From positions 1-64,000 of the forward strand of contig CAIUZK010000083.1 in assembly GCA_903903635.1 (NCBI GenBank): a stretch of 64,000 nucleotides of DNA. Reading direction: 5' to 3'. This DNA is from an uncultured Bacteroidota bacterium. Lineage in GTDB: Bacteria; Bacteroidota; Bacteroidia; Chitinophagales; Chitinophagaceae. The notes beneath the pieces are model-generated. The model was not told where the DNA came from. It was given only the letters and a program-made list of their open reading frames with translations, and did not search any database. Positions 1 to 8,350 of this stretch are shown one piece after another; position 1 is the stretch's first letter; the number at the start of each line of letters is the position of its first letter. Made by a program: the position numbers and the translations under genes.

Positions 1-73
1 CCCCAGCATGCACCCCAATCAATGTTTAGTAGTTGCAAATGATTACAAACCAATTAGTTGCAACTTTTGTATG

Positions 74-145
74 TGGCCTCGCCAGGAATCGAACCTGGAT
101 CTGGAGCTTCGGAAACTCTTATACTATCCATTGTACTACGAGGCC
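74..145 (-). tRNA. tRNA-Arg (anticodon CCG)
   Basis: The minus strand folds as a complete 72-nt cloverleaf. The 7-bp acceptor stem is GGCCTCG/CGAGGCC, the D arm GTAC/GTAT, the anticodon loop TTCCGAA (CCG at 34-36, reading CGG, Arg), and the T arm CCAGG-TTCGATT-CCTGG with discriminator A. The first pair of the anticodon stem is mismatched and the variable loop is short. The next genomic bases are CAT, so CCA is not encoded and must be added after transcription, as is common in Bacteroidota. Confidence 0.95.
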
Positions 146-378
146 TTGTGTTTTTCCGAGCGGCAAAGGTATTATTAATTGCCATCCTGAAAAAGGCTAT
201 TTTAAGGATATTTTCAATTTCGCGTTTCTTTTGCCCGGATGGTGCGTTTTTGCTTTTCTGCCGGGGACTTGTTTGAGATACCTGCGCGTTGTATGCCGGC
301 ATCTTTGATGGCGCAATAGGACACTTTTAGATTACCAGGACGCCACTGAAACAAGTCATTTTCACAAGGATTATATTC

Positions 379-672
379 AAGGAACGTTGACGAAATAAGT
401 TCCACCATATTCCGAAGTTATATTTCCTTTATTAACTGCCATAGCTTTAGCGAAGGCATGTTTTATGAGGCATGCCCGCAAGGGCACGAGCGCAGCTCTA
501 TCTGTGAATAATGAATTATTTAAAGACTTTTGCAACGAAATAAAAATGGAACCGCAAAGCCCTCACCGAGACAAATAAAAATGATTATGAACGAGGTAAT
601 AGAACGAGTAAGATGGTGGGCGTTATTTTCTTCGTTCCCAAAAGAAGGTTACTTATTTCATCAACGTTCCTT
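379..672. repeat. Pair of ~22-bp inverted repeats, possible MITE remnant
   Basis: The segment AAGGAACGTTGACGAAATAAGT near 380-400 is repeated in inverted orientation at 651-672 with a single mismatch. Inside it, CCACCAT (402-408) also has an inverted partner ATGGTGG near 613-619. The arrangement, about 294 bp with inverted ends and no open frame inside, resembles a miniature inverted-repeat element or a decayed insertion. No flanking target duplication is obvious, so this is only a candidate. Confidence 0.3.
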
Positions 673-713
673 TAGATGTATTGAGACATGAAACAATAGC
701 CAAAATAAGTTTT

Positions 714-721
714 TATATTTG
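714..721 (+). promoter_or_regulatory. Bacteroidota -7 element TATATTTG
   Basis: This is an exact match to the TANNTTTG -7 consensus of Bacteroidota, 50 nt before the ATG at 772. No clear TTG -33 element at the usual 19-21 nt spacing is visible. Confidence 0.4.
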
Positions 722-771
722 CACACTTCATTTTCCGGGGTTACAATTCGGGAGCAACAAAATCAGAATGT

Positions 772-1587
772 ATGTCAAAGATTAAAGTATTGAAAGAGTT
801 GTTGATTCACCCCAAAGAAATCATCACTTTGGGCTACCAGGCGTTGATGCGGAGGAAAAAGGCGATAGACTACGAGAAAATGGTTTTTGACAAATTCAAG
901 GTTAAACAATTACCTACAATAGATATCCTGGACCTGGAGCCCGGATTGAAAGATACTATAAATGTATATAGCTTTCTACCTAATACCTCTACAATACCGG
1001 ATATGCTATTGCTGAGGTTACTTGCCAGAAAATTTAAAGATTGTGCTTATCTGGAGATCGGAAGTTACCGAGGTGAAAGCCTTGCATCAGTTTCGGAAAT
1101 AGCCAAAGAATGTACCTCAATTACTCTTTCGAAGGAAGAATTGAAGATGTTTGGCCTTTCTGATGAAGAAATTAGCGTTCAAGGTGTTTTTTCCAATAAC
1201 ATTTCCAATATCACCTCTATTTACCATAATTCGCTAACCTTTGATTTTGATGCTCATAAGAAAAGGTATGATCTGCTTTTTGTAGATGGCGACCATGCCT
1301 ATGAAAGCGTTGTGATAGACACAAGAAATATTTTCAAGCTGTTAAAAAACGAGGATTCAATTATTGTATGGCATGATTATGGCTTTGACTCAGCATCTGT
1401 AAGATATGATGTTTTTGCAGCTATCATAGAAGGAACACCGGAAGAATACCGGAAGAATCTGTACCATGTATCGAATACCATGTGCGCAATATTTATCAGA
1501 GGTAATTTTTCCACGACTTACACCAGCCAGCAGCCATTTCCTAACAAGATCTTTAAAATAGGTGTGGAAGCTATAAAGTTTGGATAG
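772..1587 (+). CDS. Class I SAM-dependent methyltransferase (Methyltransf_24-like)
   Basis: This 271-residue protein has a Rossmann-type methyltransferase fold. The glycine-rich SAM motif LEIGSYRGES is at residues 94-103 and the acidic motif DLLFVDGDHAYESV at 167-180, followed by WHDYG at 200-204. That LFVDGDH signature is typical of the Methyltransf_24 family, whose members often modify sugars or secondary metabolites. The N-terminal ~75 residues are variable and give no clue to the acceptor. The gene stands alone between a possible promoter at 714 and a strong terminator at 1605, so it is probably monocistronic. The substrate cannot be told from sequence. Confidence 0.8.
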   Translation: MSKIKVLKELLIHPKEIITLGYQALMRRKKAIDYEKMVFDKFKVKQLPTIDILDLEPGLKDTINVYSFLPNTSTIPDMLLLRLLARKFKDCAYLEIGSYRGESLASVSEIAKECTSITLSKEELKMFGLSDEEISVQGVFSNNISNITSIYHNSLTFDFDAHKKRYDLLFVDGDHAYESVVIDTRNIFKLLKNEDSIIVWHDYGFDSASVRYDVFAAIIEGTPEEYRKNLYHVSNTMCAIFIRGNFSTTYTSQQPFPNKIFKIGVEAIKFG

Positions 1588-1604
1588 GTGATGCAAACGA
1601 CTAA

Positions 1605-1645
1605 GCGGATGCCTGACACTTTTGGTGTCAGGCATCCGCTTTTTT
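1605..1645 (+). terminator. Strong intrinsic terminator
   Basis: A perfect 15-bp GC-rich stem (1605-1619 paired with 1625-1639, arms GCGGATGCCTGACAC and GTGTCAGGCATCCGC) with a 5-nt TTTTG loop is followed by six T. It lies 18 nt after the stop of the methyltransferase gene. Confidence 0.93.
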
Positions 1646-1921
1646 CCCCATAATCACTTTAGTGAGAACCCAATAACTCATTTTCCAAATGGGACTTGAT
1701 AGAATATCATTTATAGCAGGGGTTATGATAATTCCAGCTACAGCCTTATTAATGCCCCAAAATACAGAAATTTTACAAGGGCAGATGGGCTTGGATGGGA
1801 GGGTATTCTATTTTGTGTTTATGAAATTGCGTCTTGTTTTACCAATAGGTATTTTAGCTCATTATTACTCATAATCAATACTGTGGATAATAATCCTAAT
1901 CATTAATTGCCATCCTTTTAG

Positions 1922-2923
1922 CTATCCATTTTTCGACTTCCTAAATTGATGATACTGGTTCCAGGTAAATGGATTTTCATTAACCGGAAATTGATTATAG
2001 GCCCGATAAATGATTAAGTCATTGTTTTTTTCAACTCCGGAAAACATACCCAGTACTGCATTATGGATTTCATTATATTCCTTTTTCAAGTTGTCTTTAT
2101 CACTCAAATTTATAGATGTCTGATAAAGGATGGTTAAATAGAAACCGTTATTTTCCCTGGTATATTCGATCTTAAATATTCTGGGCTTTGACTTTATGTT
2201 GTTTATCGTATAAGGGAAAGCATAAGCTGAAAATAATTGCTTTTTTAGTTTTTCCTGCAGTTCGGAAATTTTGGAATAATTATTATATACAAGATTGGGG
2301 CCACAAGGATTTAAACAAGTATTGCATAAACCCATAATTAAAAATGCATCAACAATATCCCCCTCTCTATACAACTTTTGAGCATGACGGTAGAAATCTT
2401 GTGCAGTTTCATTTTTAAAAGAGTACGAATTCATTTGTAAAATATTAACTTTCCATTTACCACCATAATTCCCATAAACAAGTGTTAGCATATCTGCTGT
2501 AATGGAGTCGCTCAACAATAGTAATGACATGTAAGTTTTCTTGTTCATTGGAACTACATTTAGTTTAAACGCATTTTCATTTTCCCCATCAACGACTCCA
2601 AGTACCAATCCAGGATTAGAAATTTTCCAGTAATATTCCTTAAAAATACTAACAGACTTGCCTTTAACTTCACCCCGATATTTTTTGAAAAACCCTTCAA
2701 CATCTACATTCTTCAATTGTTTCAGTGAATCTGACAATAAATCATTATAACTCTTTAAATCATTATTATTTATGGACTCAATAAACTTTGCATTCAGTTC
2801 TTTTATATCGGATCTAATGGCATAGTTAATATCCTGATTTTTCCAACCAGCTGTAGTAATTATAGGACCACAGCCTGAGCCTAATGCCAGTACCAATATA
2901 CTTATGGCGAGTATGGTTTTCAT
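1922..2923 (-). CDS. Predicted lipoprotein of unknown function
   Basis: This 333-residue protein starts with a short basic N-terminus and a hydrophobic stretch ending ALGSGC, so Cys18 is a likely lipidation site. The -3 position is Gly rather than the usual Leu, so the lipobox is imperfect. The rest is a charged soluble domain with no motif I recognise. Residues 190-230 contain three Cys (CNTCLNPCG). The gene is separated by about 110 nt from the membrane-protein gene upstream on the same strand; co-transcription is possible but not shown. It is probably anchored to the periplasmic side of a membrane or to the outer membrane. Confidence 0.65.
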   Translation of the reverse strand: MKTILAISILVLALGSGCGPIITTAGWKNQDINYAIRSDIKELNAKFIESINNNDLKSYNDLLSDSLKQLKNVDVEGFFKKYRGEVKGKSVSIFKEYYWKISNPGLVLGVVDGENENAFKLNVVPMNKKTYMSLLLLSDSITADMLTLVYGNYGGKWKVNILQMNSYSFKNETAQDFYRHAQKLYREGDIVDAFLIMGLCNTCLNPCGPNLVYNNYSKISELQEKLKKQLFSAYAFPYTINNIKSKPRIFKIEYTRENNGFYLTILYQTSINLSDKDNLKKEYNEIHNAVLGMFSGVEKNNDLIIYRAYNQFPVNENPFTWNQYHQFRKSKNG

Positions 2924-3034
2924 TAATTTATAAATTTAATAGCAAGGTATAAATTTGATTTTAGATTTTCTTATTCTTGTTTAGGGCACAAATTAGAAAG
3001 AGCAACCAAAAGTTACTAAACTGTAATTCAAAAA

Positions 3035-3664
3035 TCACCTCAATAGCTTCACAAAACTCTTCCCATATTTGTCTGTAAACTGAAGTTGTTGTCCATTCGA
3101 AGTTTTGGAAATGGAAAAAGCAATTGAATCTGAAATAAAAAGGTCAGTCCTATCGTCAAAAAAATCGGTGATGTCTATTTGTTTTTCCAATGGCACAACG
3201 CCATAAACACGATAAGTTTTAAAGATATATCTTGTATTTGAGTTGAAGACACCGCCATAAGTATATCTTCTCACCTCATATTTATTTTCCCCATTGTCTT
3301 TAAAATTGAACTTTCTATCCCATTCAAAATCTTGTGCGGCATAGGCAAAGAACGGAAAAGTCAAGAAACAAAAAATCCCAATAAGGCCCACTGAAACATA
3401 GACCGCCACCCTGAGGACTTTAAGTAAGCCAGACTTATATATCTCAGTTGAAAAGAGGAGTAAACAAAGCCACAAATAAGACAATGCCAATAATGAATAA
3501 TCGATGTAGTCGCCACGAAATGAATATCCCAGATAATAGGCAAGCAAGTACCAAACGGTGAATGGAGACACCCTTAATGCATACTTCACTATTCTGCCAG
3601 CCCCGAAATGATTACGCAAGAATAAAGCCAATATAGGGAACCCTATAAAAGTAATACCATACAT
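3035..3664 (-). CDS. Membrane protein, four TM helices plus soluble C-terminal domain
   Basis: The first ~110 of 209 residues are strongly hydrophobic and can form about four transmembrane helices (roughly 2-18, 33-48, 57-72, 84-110). The remaining ~100 residues form a polar domain rich in Tyr, Phe and Asp. I do not recognise the family. The ATG at 3664 is the first methionine of a strongly hydrophobic N-terminus. The lipoprotein gene downstream is on the same strand. Confidence 0.6.
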   Translation of the reverse strand: MYGITFIGFPILALFLRNHFGAGRIVKYALRVSPFTVWYLLAYYLGYSFRGDYIDYSLLALSYLWLCLLLFSTEIYKSGLLKVLRVAVYVSVGLIGIFCFLTFPFFAYAAQDFEWDRKFNFKDNGENKYEVRRYTYGGVFNSNTRYIFKTYRVYGVVPLEKQIDITDFFDDRTDLFISDSIAFSISKTSNGQQLQFTDKYGKSFVKLLR

Positions 3665-3774
3665 GTATCAGGAAAACGGAAATTCGAGCAAGGTTTCCAC
3701 GCCATTCAAAAATAGGATTTTTAAAACTTACACTGCAATAAAACCAATCTGCGATTGTTAGTGGGTGTACCGAA

Positions 3775-4395
3775 TTATTTATAATCCCCAATCACAATCT
3801 GCTCTTTGCAAAAGTAGTATTCCCGCTCATCGTTGGATGCTACTATAATGAGGCGGCCTTTGCCGTAGGTTTCTATCCAGTGTTTATACTGGTCTACGCC
3901 TTGCTGGTCGAGGTTGGTGCAGGGCTCATCTATGAGCAATACCGGGGTATCGGCAAAGATAGCCTGGGCCAGTTTAACACGCTGCTTCATGCCGCTGGAG
4001 TAGTCGCCTATGGGCTTATGCTCGGCATCTTTAAGGCCTGTGAGTGCAATGATCTTATCTATATCCAGCCCCGGCAATGGCTTTTTGAAAGAGAAATGAA
4101 ATTCGAGGAACTCCCTGAGGGTCAGTTCCTCTATGAGTTCCATACCCGGCGCACAAAAACTGATGTCGCTGAAGATGGATGTACCGGGCACTGCCTGCCC
4201 CTTGTCATTATGATAAAACACCTTGCCGGCAGATGACGACTGCATGCCCGCTATAAGTCGCAGCAATGTAGACTTTCCGCAGCCATTTGGCCCTAGTAAT
4301 GCATAGGCACCCGGAGCCTTAAAAACATAGTTCACCTCCCTGAAAATCCAGTAGCGCTGAAAACGTTTGCTTATGTGCTCGAGGGTGATGTTCAT
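3775..4395 (-). CDS. ABC transporter ATP-binding protein
   Basis: This 206-residue nucleotide-binding domain has Walker A GPNGCGKST at about 35-43, the signature YSSGMKQR at 132-139 and Walker B VLLIDEP at 152-158 followed by the D-loop. The open frame extends further upstream, but MNITLEHISKRF is the conserved beginning of such domains, so the start at 4395 is preferred. The usual H-loop histidine is replaced: the segment reads IIVASNDE, with Asn near 188. No permease gene is adjacent, so it is an orphan subunit here. Its small size resembles CcmA-type ATPases of Bacteroidota. The transported substrate is unknown. Confidence 0.85.
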   Translation of the reverse strand: MNITLEHISKRFQRYWIFREVNYVFKAPGAYALLGPNGCGKSTLLRLIAGMQSSSAGKVFYHNDKGQAVPGTSIFSDISFCAPGMELIEELTLREFLEFHFSFKKPLPGLDIDKIIALTGLKDAEHKPIGDYSSGMKQRVKLAQAIFADTPVLLIDEPCTNLDQQGVDQYKHWIETYGKGRLIIVASNDEREYYFCKEQIVIGDYK

Positions 4396-4706
4396 TTTTT
4401 TATATATCGAAAGTATTTTGTAGAAAGTAGAAAGTGAGCGAACAAAGTCCAATGTTAAATTCCAGTACTCAAATTCCAAATTCCAAAAGTAATCAGGGTT
4501 ATTTTGGGTTGGGCAAATGTAGAGATTATGGGATAGAAACTAAAAAGGAATTTCACCCCGACGTCGTTCCTAAAGTTTTACAATGGGAAATAAGTCAAGC
4601 TACCGCGCAATTATTGACTAGTTTAATAATAAAACTAACTAAGCCCTGTCGAGGCCTCTTATATTATACCTTTATTAAAATATACCATGTAGGTTTGCAA
4701 AAATAA
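4396..4706. other. Divergent intergenic region
   Basis: These 311 bases separate the minus-strand ABC ATPase from the plus-strand MFS gene and hold no credible gene. Near 4411-4435 is a degenerate GTAGAAAGTAGAAAGT motif resembling low-complexity sequence at 17855-17900. A promoter-like TAGGTTTG lies just before the MFS start. Confidence 0.5.
4690..4697 (+). promoter_or_regulatory. Bacteroidota -7 element TAGGTTTG
   Basis: This is an exact TANNTTTG match whose end is 9 nt before the MFS start at 4707, predicting a very short leader. A TTTA at 4671-4674 could be a weak -33 element, with a spacing slightly shorter than usual. Confidence 0.5.
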
Positions 4707-5957
4707 ATGGATCAAAACCAAGACAAATCGCCAAACAACTACTTTCTTACCTGGAGATACCTTCTCTTCTGGATATCCAGCCTGCTGTCGAATATTGGTA
4801 GCTGGATGCAACAGGTGGCACAGCCCTGGCTGGTGCTCAGCCTCAGCAATTCTGCATTCTGGGTGGGGTTCACCGGCTTTGCCACCACCTTCCCTGCCCT
4901 GCTGTTCACCCTGCCGGGTGGTATGCTGGCCGACCGATATGACCGTAAAAAGGTCACATTGTTCTTCCAGTTTATCCAGTTTTTGTTTGTGGGCGTAATG
5001 CTCGTATTGCTGATAAAAGGCCTCCTTCGGGTATGGATGATTATTGTTATCTCCTTCATTGTGGGCATCACTGATGCCTTGTCCGTCCCCTCCTTCCAGA
5101 CCATCATTCCCTCACTTGTTGCCCGCAAAGATATTCCCCGTGCAGTGTCGCTCAATTCCACACAATTCAATCTTTCCCGTGTTCTGGGGCCGGTTATCGC
5201 AGGTATAGTAATAGCGCGCTATGGCGGTGTAGCATGCTTCAGCGCAAACGCCATCTCCTACCTCCCCTTTTTTATTTCCATCTGGTTTATTTATCCCCGC
5301 AACAGGGTAAAAATAACTACTACTACGATTCAGACAAAACCTGTAAACCAGTGGTTTGAAATCCGCGACCTGCTGCGCATACATGCTGTGCGGTTGCCGC
5401 TGGTGACCGTATTTGCCGCCAGCTTCTTCTGTGGCCCGCTTGTTACCTTCTGCCCGGTAATCATCAAAGATGTATTTCATTCCGGTGTTGGCGATTTCGG
5501 ATGGGCCATGACCGCATTCGGAGGTGGGGCTCTTATTGGTGCGGCTGTTACATTTATTCCTTTTCGTGGGCCTTACGGACGAAACAGGATAGCTTCGGCA
5601 GCCGCTGTTTTACTGGGATTCATCATTATTGCCATAGCTATGACCCATTCATTCCTGTTATTAAGCATAATGCTTGTATTGGCTGGTATCACCCAGATCG
5701 CAGCCAATATATCTGCCAATACCTTCCTGCAGGAAAATGCAGCAGATAACCTGAGGGGCCGGATTACCAGCTTATACCAGTTGGCGATGTATTCAGGCTT
5801 ATCTATAGGTACGCTGTTTACCGGGTTTATGGTTTCGCGGCTCGGCATAGTCCCCGCATTTGTGATTAACGGAAGCATTGCTGTAATAATACAGTCAGCA
5901 CTGTTGTTGCGGCAATTGCACCAACCAATAGTTAATTCATTTGAAGTTAATAAATAA
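4707..5957 (+). CDS. MFS transporter, MFS_3 (EntS-like) family
   Basis: This 416-residue protein has about 12 transmembrane helices. The N-terminal segment SNIGSWMQQVAQPWLV and the following LPGGMLADRYDRKK (loop 2-3 motif, near residues 71-84) are characteristic of the MFS_3 group that includes the enterobactin exporter EntS. Such proteins use the proton gradient to export small molecules. Nothing nearby indicates a siderophore pathway, so the substrate is unknown. It probably forms its own transcript from the -7 element at 4690. Confidence 0.85.
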   Translation: MDQNQDKSPNNYFLTWRYLLFWISSLLSNIGSWMQQVAQPWLVLSLSNSAFWVGFTGFATTFPALLFTLPGGMLADRYDRKKVTLFFQFIQFLFVGVMLVLLIKGLLRVWMIIVISFIVGITDALSVPSFQTIIPSLVARKDIPRAVSLNSTQFNLSRVLGPVIAGIVIARYGGVACFSANAISYLPFFISIWFIYPRNRVKITTTTIQTKPVNQWFEIRDLLRIHAVRLPLVTVFAASFFCGPLVTFCPVIIKDVFHSGVGDFGWAMTAFGGGALIGAAVTFIPFRGPYGRNRIASAAAVLLGFIIIAIAMTHSFLLLSIMLVLAGITQIAANISANTFLQENAADNLRGRITSLYQLAMYSGLSIGTLFTGFMVSRLGIVPAFVINGSIAVIIQSALLLRQLHQPIVNSFEVNK

Positions 5958-5975
5958 CTTTACGAAATTTGAACA

Positions 5976-6387
5976 ATGAAAATAGATACCGCCTATTTAG
6001 AACGATGCATAGCAACCCTGGATAAAGCACTTTCCTTACTGAATAGCGCTGATCCTGAAAATATAAGATTATGATATGTACCGTTCTGCCTGTATCAAAG
6101 CGTTTGAGCTGATATTGGAGCAAAGTGGCAAACTACTCCGTAAAGGGCTGAAACCCTATTTTCATACATCCAAAGAAGTGGATGGGTTGATATTTAAAGA
6201 TGTATTCCGGCATGCTGTATTGCGAAATATTATTTCTGATGAGGCCTGTGAACGGTGGCTGCAATACCGCGATAACCGGAACAGCACTGCCCATGATTAT
6301 GGCGTTAACTTTGCCGAAGAAACTGTTGTGCTCCTGCCTCAGTTTATTGCAGATGCCAGTGCGCTTGCAACAGCAATAAAAGAATAA
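5976..6387 (+). pseudogene. HEPN-domain protein (HI0074/HepT-like), interrupted by a 1-nt frameshift
   Basis: The frame opening at the ATG at 5976 encodes MKIDTAYLERCIATLDKAL and 16 more residues, then meets TGA at 6072. A +1 frame starting at 6076 carries the rest of the domain. Removing one T of the TT at 6069-6070 restores a continuous reading ...PENIRYDMYRSACIKAFE..., which is the expected conserved sequence of nucleotidyltransferase substrate-binding proteins. The C-terminal part carries RNSTAHDY, an intact RX4HXY HEPN motif: R and H form the RNase site of HepT toxins, and Tyr is the residue AMPylated by the partner. Either this is a true frameshift mutation or an assembly/sequencing error; reinitiation at 6076 would lose about 35 residues of the first helix. 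The MNT partner follows after 1 nt. Confidence 0.75.
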
Positions 6388-6388
6388 A

Positions 6389-6718
6389 ATGAAGAATAAA
6401 ATGCTGATAAGGGAAAAGGACAAACAAACATTGCTGCAAATTTTTGGCAGTGTAAAAAATATTCCTGTAGAGGTATGGGCATATGGCAACCGGGTAAACG
6501 GAACAGCGCATGAGGGCAGCGACCTGGACCTGGTAATGCGTGGCCCTGGACTTAACCCACTGCCTGTTTCTGTAGTAGCAGGGCTTTATGAAAAAATCAA
6601 AGACAGCAATATTCCCATATTGGTAGAATTAAGGGATTGGGCGCAATTGCCCGCTACTTTTCATAAAAACATAGAACGGCAATATGAAGTACTGTTTGAT
6701 AACCAGAATAAATACTGA
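6389..6718 (+). CDS. MNT-type nucleotidyltransferase (MntA-like antitoxin)
   Basis: This 109-residue protein has the minimal Pol-beta nucleotidyltransferase fold. The family motif GSX10DXD appears as GN at residues 33-34, ten residues, then DLD at 45-47, so the Ser of the GS pair is replaced by Asn. In known HepT/MntA pairs the MNT protein transfers AMP to the Tyr of the RX4HXY motif of the HEPN toxin. The gene starts 1 nt after the HEPN stop, so the two are translationally linked. A second in-frame ATG (codon 5) is an alternative start. Whether the GS-to-GN change reduces activity is not known to me. Confidence 0.8.
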   Translation: MKNKMLIREKDKQTLLQIFGSVKNIPVEVWAYGNRVNGTAHEGSDLDLVMRGPGLNPLPVSVVAGLYEKIKDSNIPILVELRDWAQLPATFHKNIERQYEVLFDNQNKY

Positions 6719-6751
6719 TTTGCAAGAACAATGATGTGGCATATTAACTAA

Positions 6752-6771
6752 AGTGACGATGATTAAATAAA
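6752..6771. repeat. 20-nt exact repeat, copy 1
   Basis: AGTGACGATGATTAAATAAA occurs here, 7 nt before the start of the M50-like gene, and identically at 28317-28336. The function is unknown. Confidence 0.5.
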
Positions 6772-6778
6772 GTACACC

Positions 6779-7540
6779 ATGAAAAGAAGCCCGGCCAAAT
6801 CACTTTCATTTGATAAACGGTTGTTTGCAAGCTTGCTGTTTTGCTTTCTGATCATCCCTGCTATAATAACGGTTACCCATGAGGGAGGGCATTATGTTGC
6901 TGCCCGCATGCAGGGGCATGGTAATGCACGATTGCACTACAACCATACCGATACAGGGCGCAATGCTATAATAGATGGGTACAGGGCTGTGAAGCAGCGC
7001 AATAAACAGGCTATTGCCAATCATCAGCCCTTTGCCGAACAGGAGCTATACAACAAGCTGCACGAACAATATGAAGGGCTTTGGGAGGCTTATAAAGACT
7101 GGAAATTCACCTCCCGGGAGGCATTTCTTTATGCAGCAGGGCCAATGGTAAATCTACTTACTGCCCTGATTGGATTAGGGTTATTATTGTATTTCAGAAG
7201 CAGTTTCAGGCAAGCAGCGGAACTGAAACCGGGCCAATGGCTGATTATTTTCGGGGCTACATCGTGCTATCAGTATATCCTCACCTTGATGGCAGTATTG
7301 TTTCATCCCTTGTTCGATCCTGATTTCCGCACAGATGCCTATAAGGTTTCGGTCCACTTCGGACTATACCCATGGACATTTAATATCCTTGAGGGCATCT
7401 TTGGGGGATGGACATTATGGTTTGCCTTTAAGTTCGTTCCTCAAGGCCAGAAGTTTATACTGCTCGTGGCAGGAATTACCGGCATTGCAGCAGGCACCGC
7501 CTTGTGGTGGTATTATTTGGGACCGTTGTTGTTACCCTAA
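6779..7540 (+). CDS. M50-like membrane zinc metalloprotease family protein
   Basis: This 253-residue protein has an HEGGH motif at 34-38 inside the first hydrophobic segment (HEXXH zinc site) and AAGPMVNLL at about 119-127. That Gly-Pro-x-x-Asn element is typical of site-2-protease-like (M50) proteins, and further transmembrane helices follow. Residues 45-110 form a polar insertion. The usual third-ligand motif (NXXPXPXLDG) is not evident; LFHPLFDPDF near 176-185 may take its place. It could be an intramembrane protease or an inactive relative. It ends 9 nt before the convergent lpxA stop. Confidence 0.65.
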   Translation: MKRSPAKSLSFDKRLFASLLFCFLIIPAIITVTHEGGHYVAARMQGHGNARLHYNHTDTGRNAIIDGYRAVKQRNKQAIANHQPFAEQELYNKLHEQYEGLWEAYKDWKFTSREAFLYAAGPMVNLLTALIGLGLLLYFRSSFRQAAELKPGQWLIIFGATSCYQYILTLMAVLFHPLFDPDFRTDAYKVSVHFGLYPWTFNILEGIFGGWTLWFAFKFVPQGQKFILLVAGITGIAAGTALWWYYLGPLLLP

Positions 7541-7549
7541 TGCTCTGGA

Positions 7550-8350
7550 TTAAGCCATATCCTCACTATGCCTTCTTACATAGCCCTTCATGATACCACG
7601 GCCGGTTTCGCGCACGAATGAGATGATCTCGTCGCGCTCATCGCTTACGGGAATTTCAGTTTCGATGATACTCAGCGCCTTTGATACATTGTAACCACGA
7701 ACAAAGAGAATACGGTATATATCCAGGATATGGTTGATCTTGTCTATGCTGTAGCCCCTGCGTTTCAGTCCTACCGAGTTGACCCCTACATAGGATAGTG
7801 GCTCCCTGGCTGCTTTTACATAAGGTGGTATATCCTTACGCACCAGCGAGCCGCCGGTAACGAAAGCATAAGACCCGATACGCACAAACTGCTGCACAGC
7901 AGTAAGTCCGGCAAGCACCACGCAATCGCCCACAATAATATGACCTGCAAGAGTAGTGTTGTTGGAGAAGATACAGTTATTGCCTACCTCACAATCGTGC
8001 GCTATATGGGTATAGGCCATGATGAGGCAGTTGTTGCCTATCCTGGTCATATTACGGTCTGCCGTTCCCCTGTTGATGGTCACGCATTCACGAATGGTGG
8101 TGTTATCACCAATGACGCAAATGGTATCCTCACCCTTGAACTTAAGATCCTGGGGAATGGCCGATATTACAGAACTTGGGAAGATGCGGCAATTCTTGCC
8201 TATACGGGCGCCTTCCATTATGGTTACATTCGATCCTATCCAGGTTCCCTCCCCTATCTCCACATTTTTGTGGATAGTGGTGAACGGATCAATTTTCACA
8301 TTTGGCGCTATTTTAGCGTCCGGGTGGACGTATGTAAGGGGATGGATCAT
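7550..8350 (-). CDS. lpxA: Acyl-ACP--UDP-N-acetylglucosamine O-acyltransferase LpxA
   Basis: LpxA catalyses the first step of lipid A synthesis, transfer of a 3-hydroxyacyl chain from ACP to the 3-OH of UDP-GlcNAc in the cytosol. The first ~190 of 266 residues are hexapeptide repeats of a left-handed beta-helix (IGEGTWIGSNVTI, IGKNCRI and so on). The catalytic motif HIAHDC is at 115-120. The C-terminal helical domain (about 195-266) is present, so the protein is full length. Its ATG overlaps the stop of lpxC-fabZ in an ATGA, indicating coupled translation in the order lpxD, lpxC-fabZ, lpxA. Confidence 0.97.
   Translation of the reverse strand: MIHPLTYVHPDAKIAPNVKIDPFTTIHKNVEIGEGTWIGSNVTIMEGARIGKNCRIFPSSVISAIPQDLKFKGEDTICVIGDNTTIRECVTINRGTADRNMTRIGNNCLIMAYTHIAHDCEVGNNCIFSNNTTLAGHIIVGDCVVLAGLTAVQQFVRIGSYAFVTGGSLVRKDIPPYVKAAREPLSYVGVNSVGLKRRGYSIDKINHILDIYRILFVRGYNVSKALSIIETEIPVSDERDEIISFVRETGRGIMKGYVRRHSEDMA

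Larger units (their letters stand above)
146..771. other. Non-coding region with a distant inverted repeat
   Basis: No convincing gene is seen in these 626 bases; the short open frames overlap on both strands and resemble no family I recognise. An inverted repeat (379-400 and 651-672, 19 of the core 20 positions complementary) brackets about 250 bp. A promoter-like TATATTTG lies near the right end. Confidence 0.5.

Noticed and set aside
1689-1874. 61-codon plus-strand frame after the terminator
   Set aside because: No start signal, family or conserved pattern; likely chance frame in AT-rich DNA.
4434-4706. 90-codon frame upstream of the MFS gene
   Set aside because: It overlaps low-complexity and promoter sequence and has no protein-like pattern.
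4739-5878. Long minus-strand frames opposite the MFS gene, and similar frames opposite lpx, iorA and hyuA genes
   Set aside because: They are antisense shadows of well-supported genes without family motifs.
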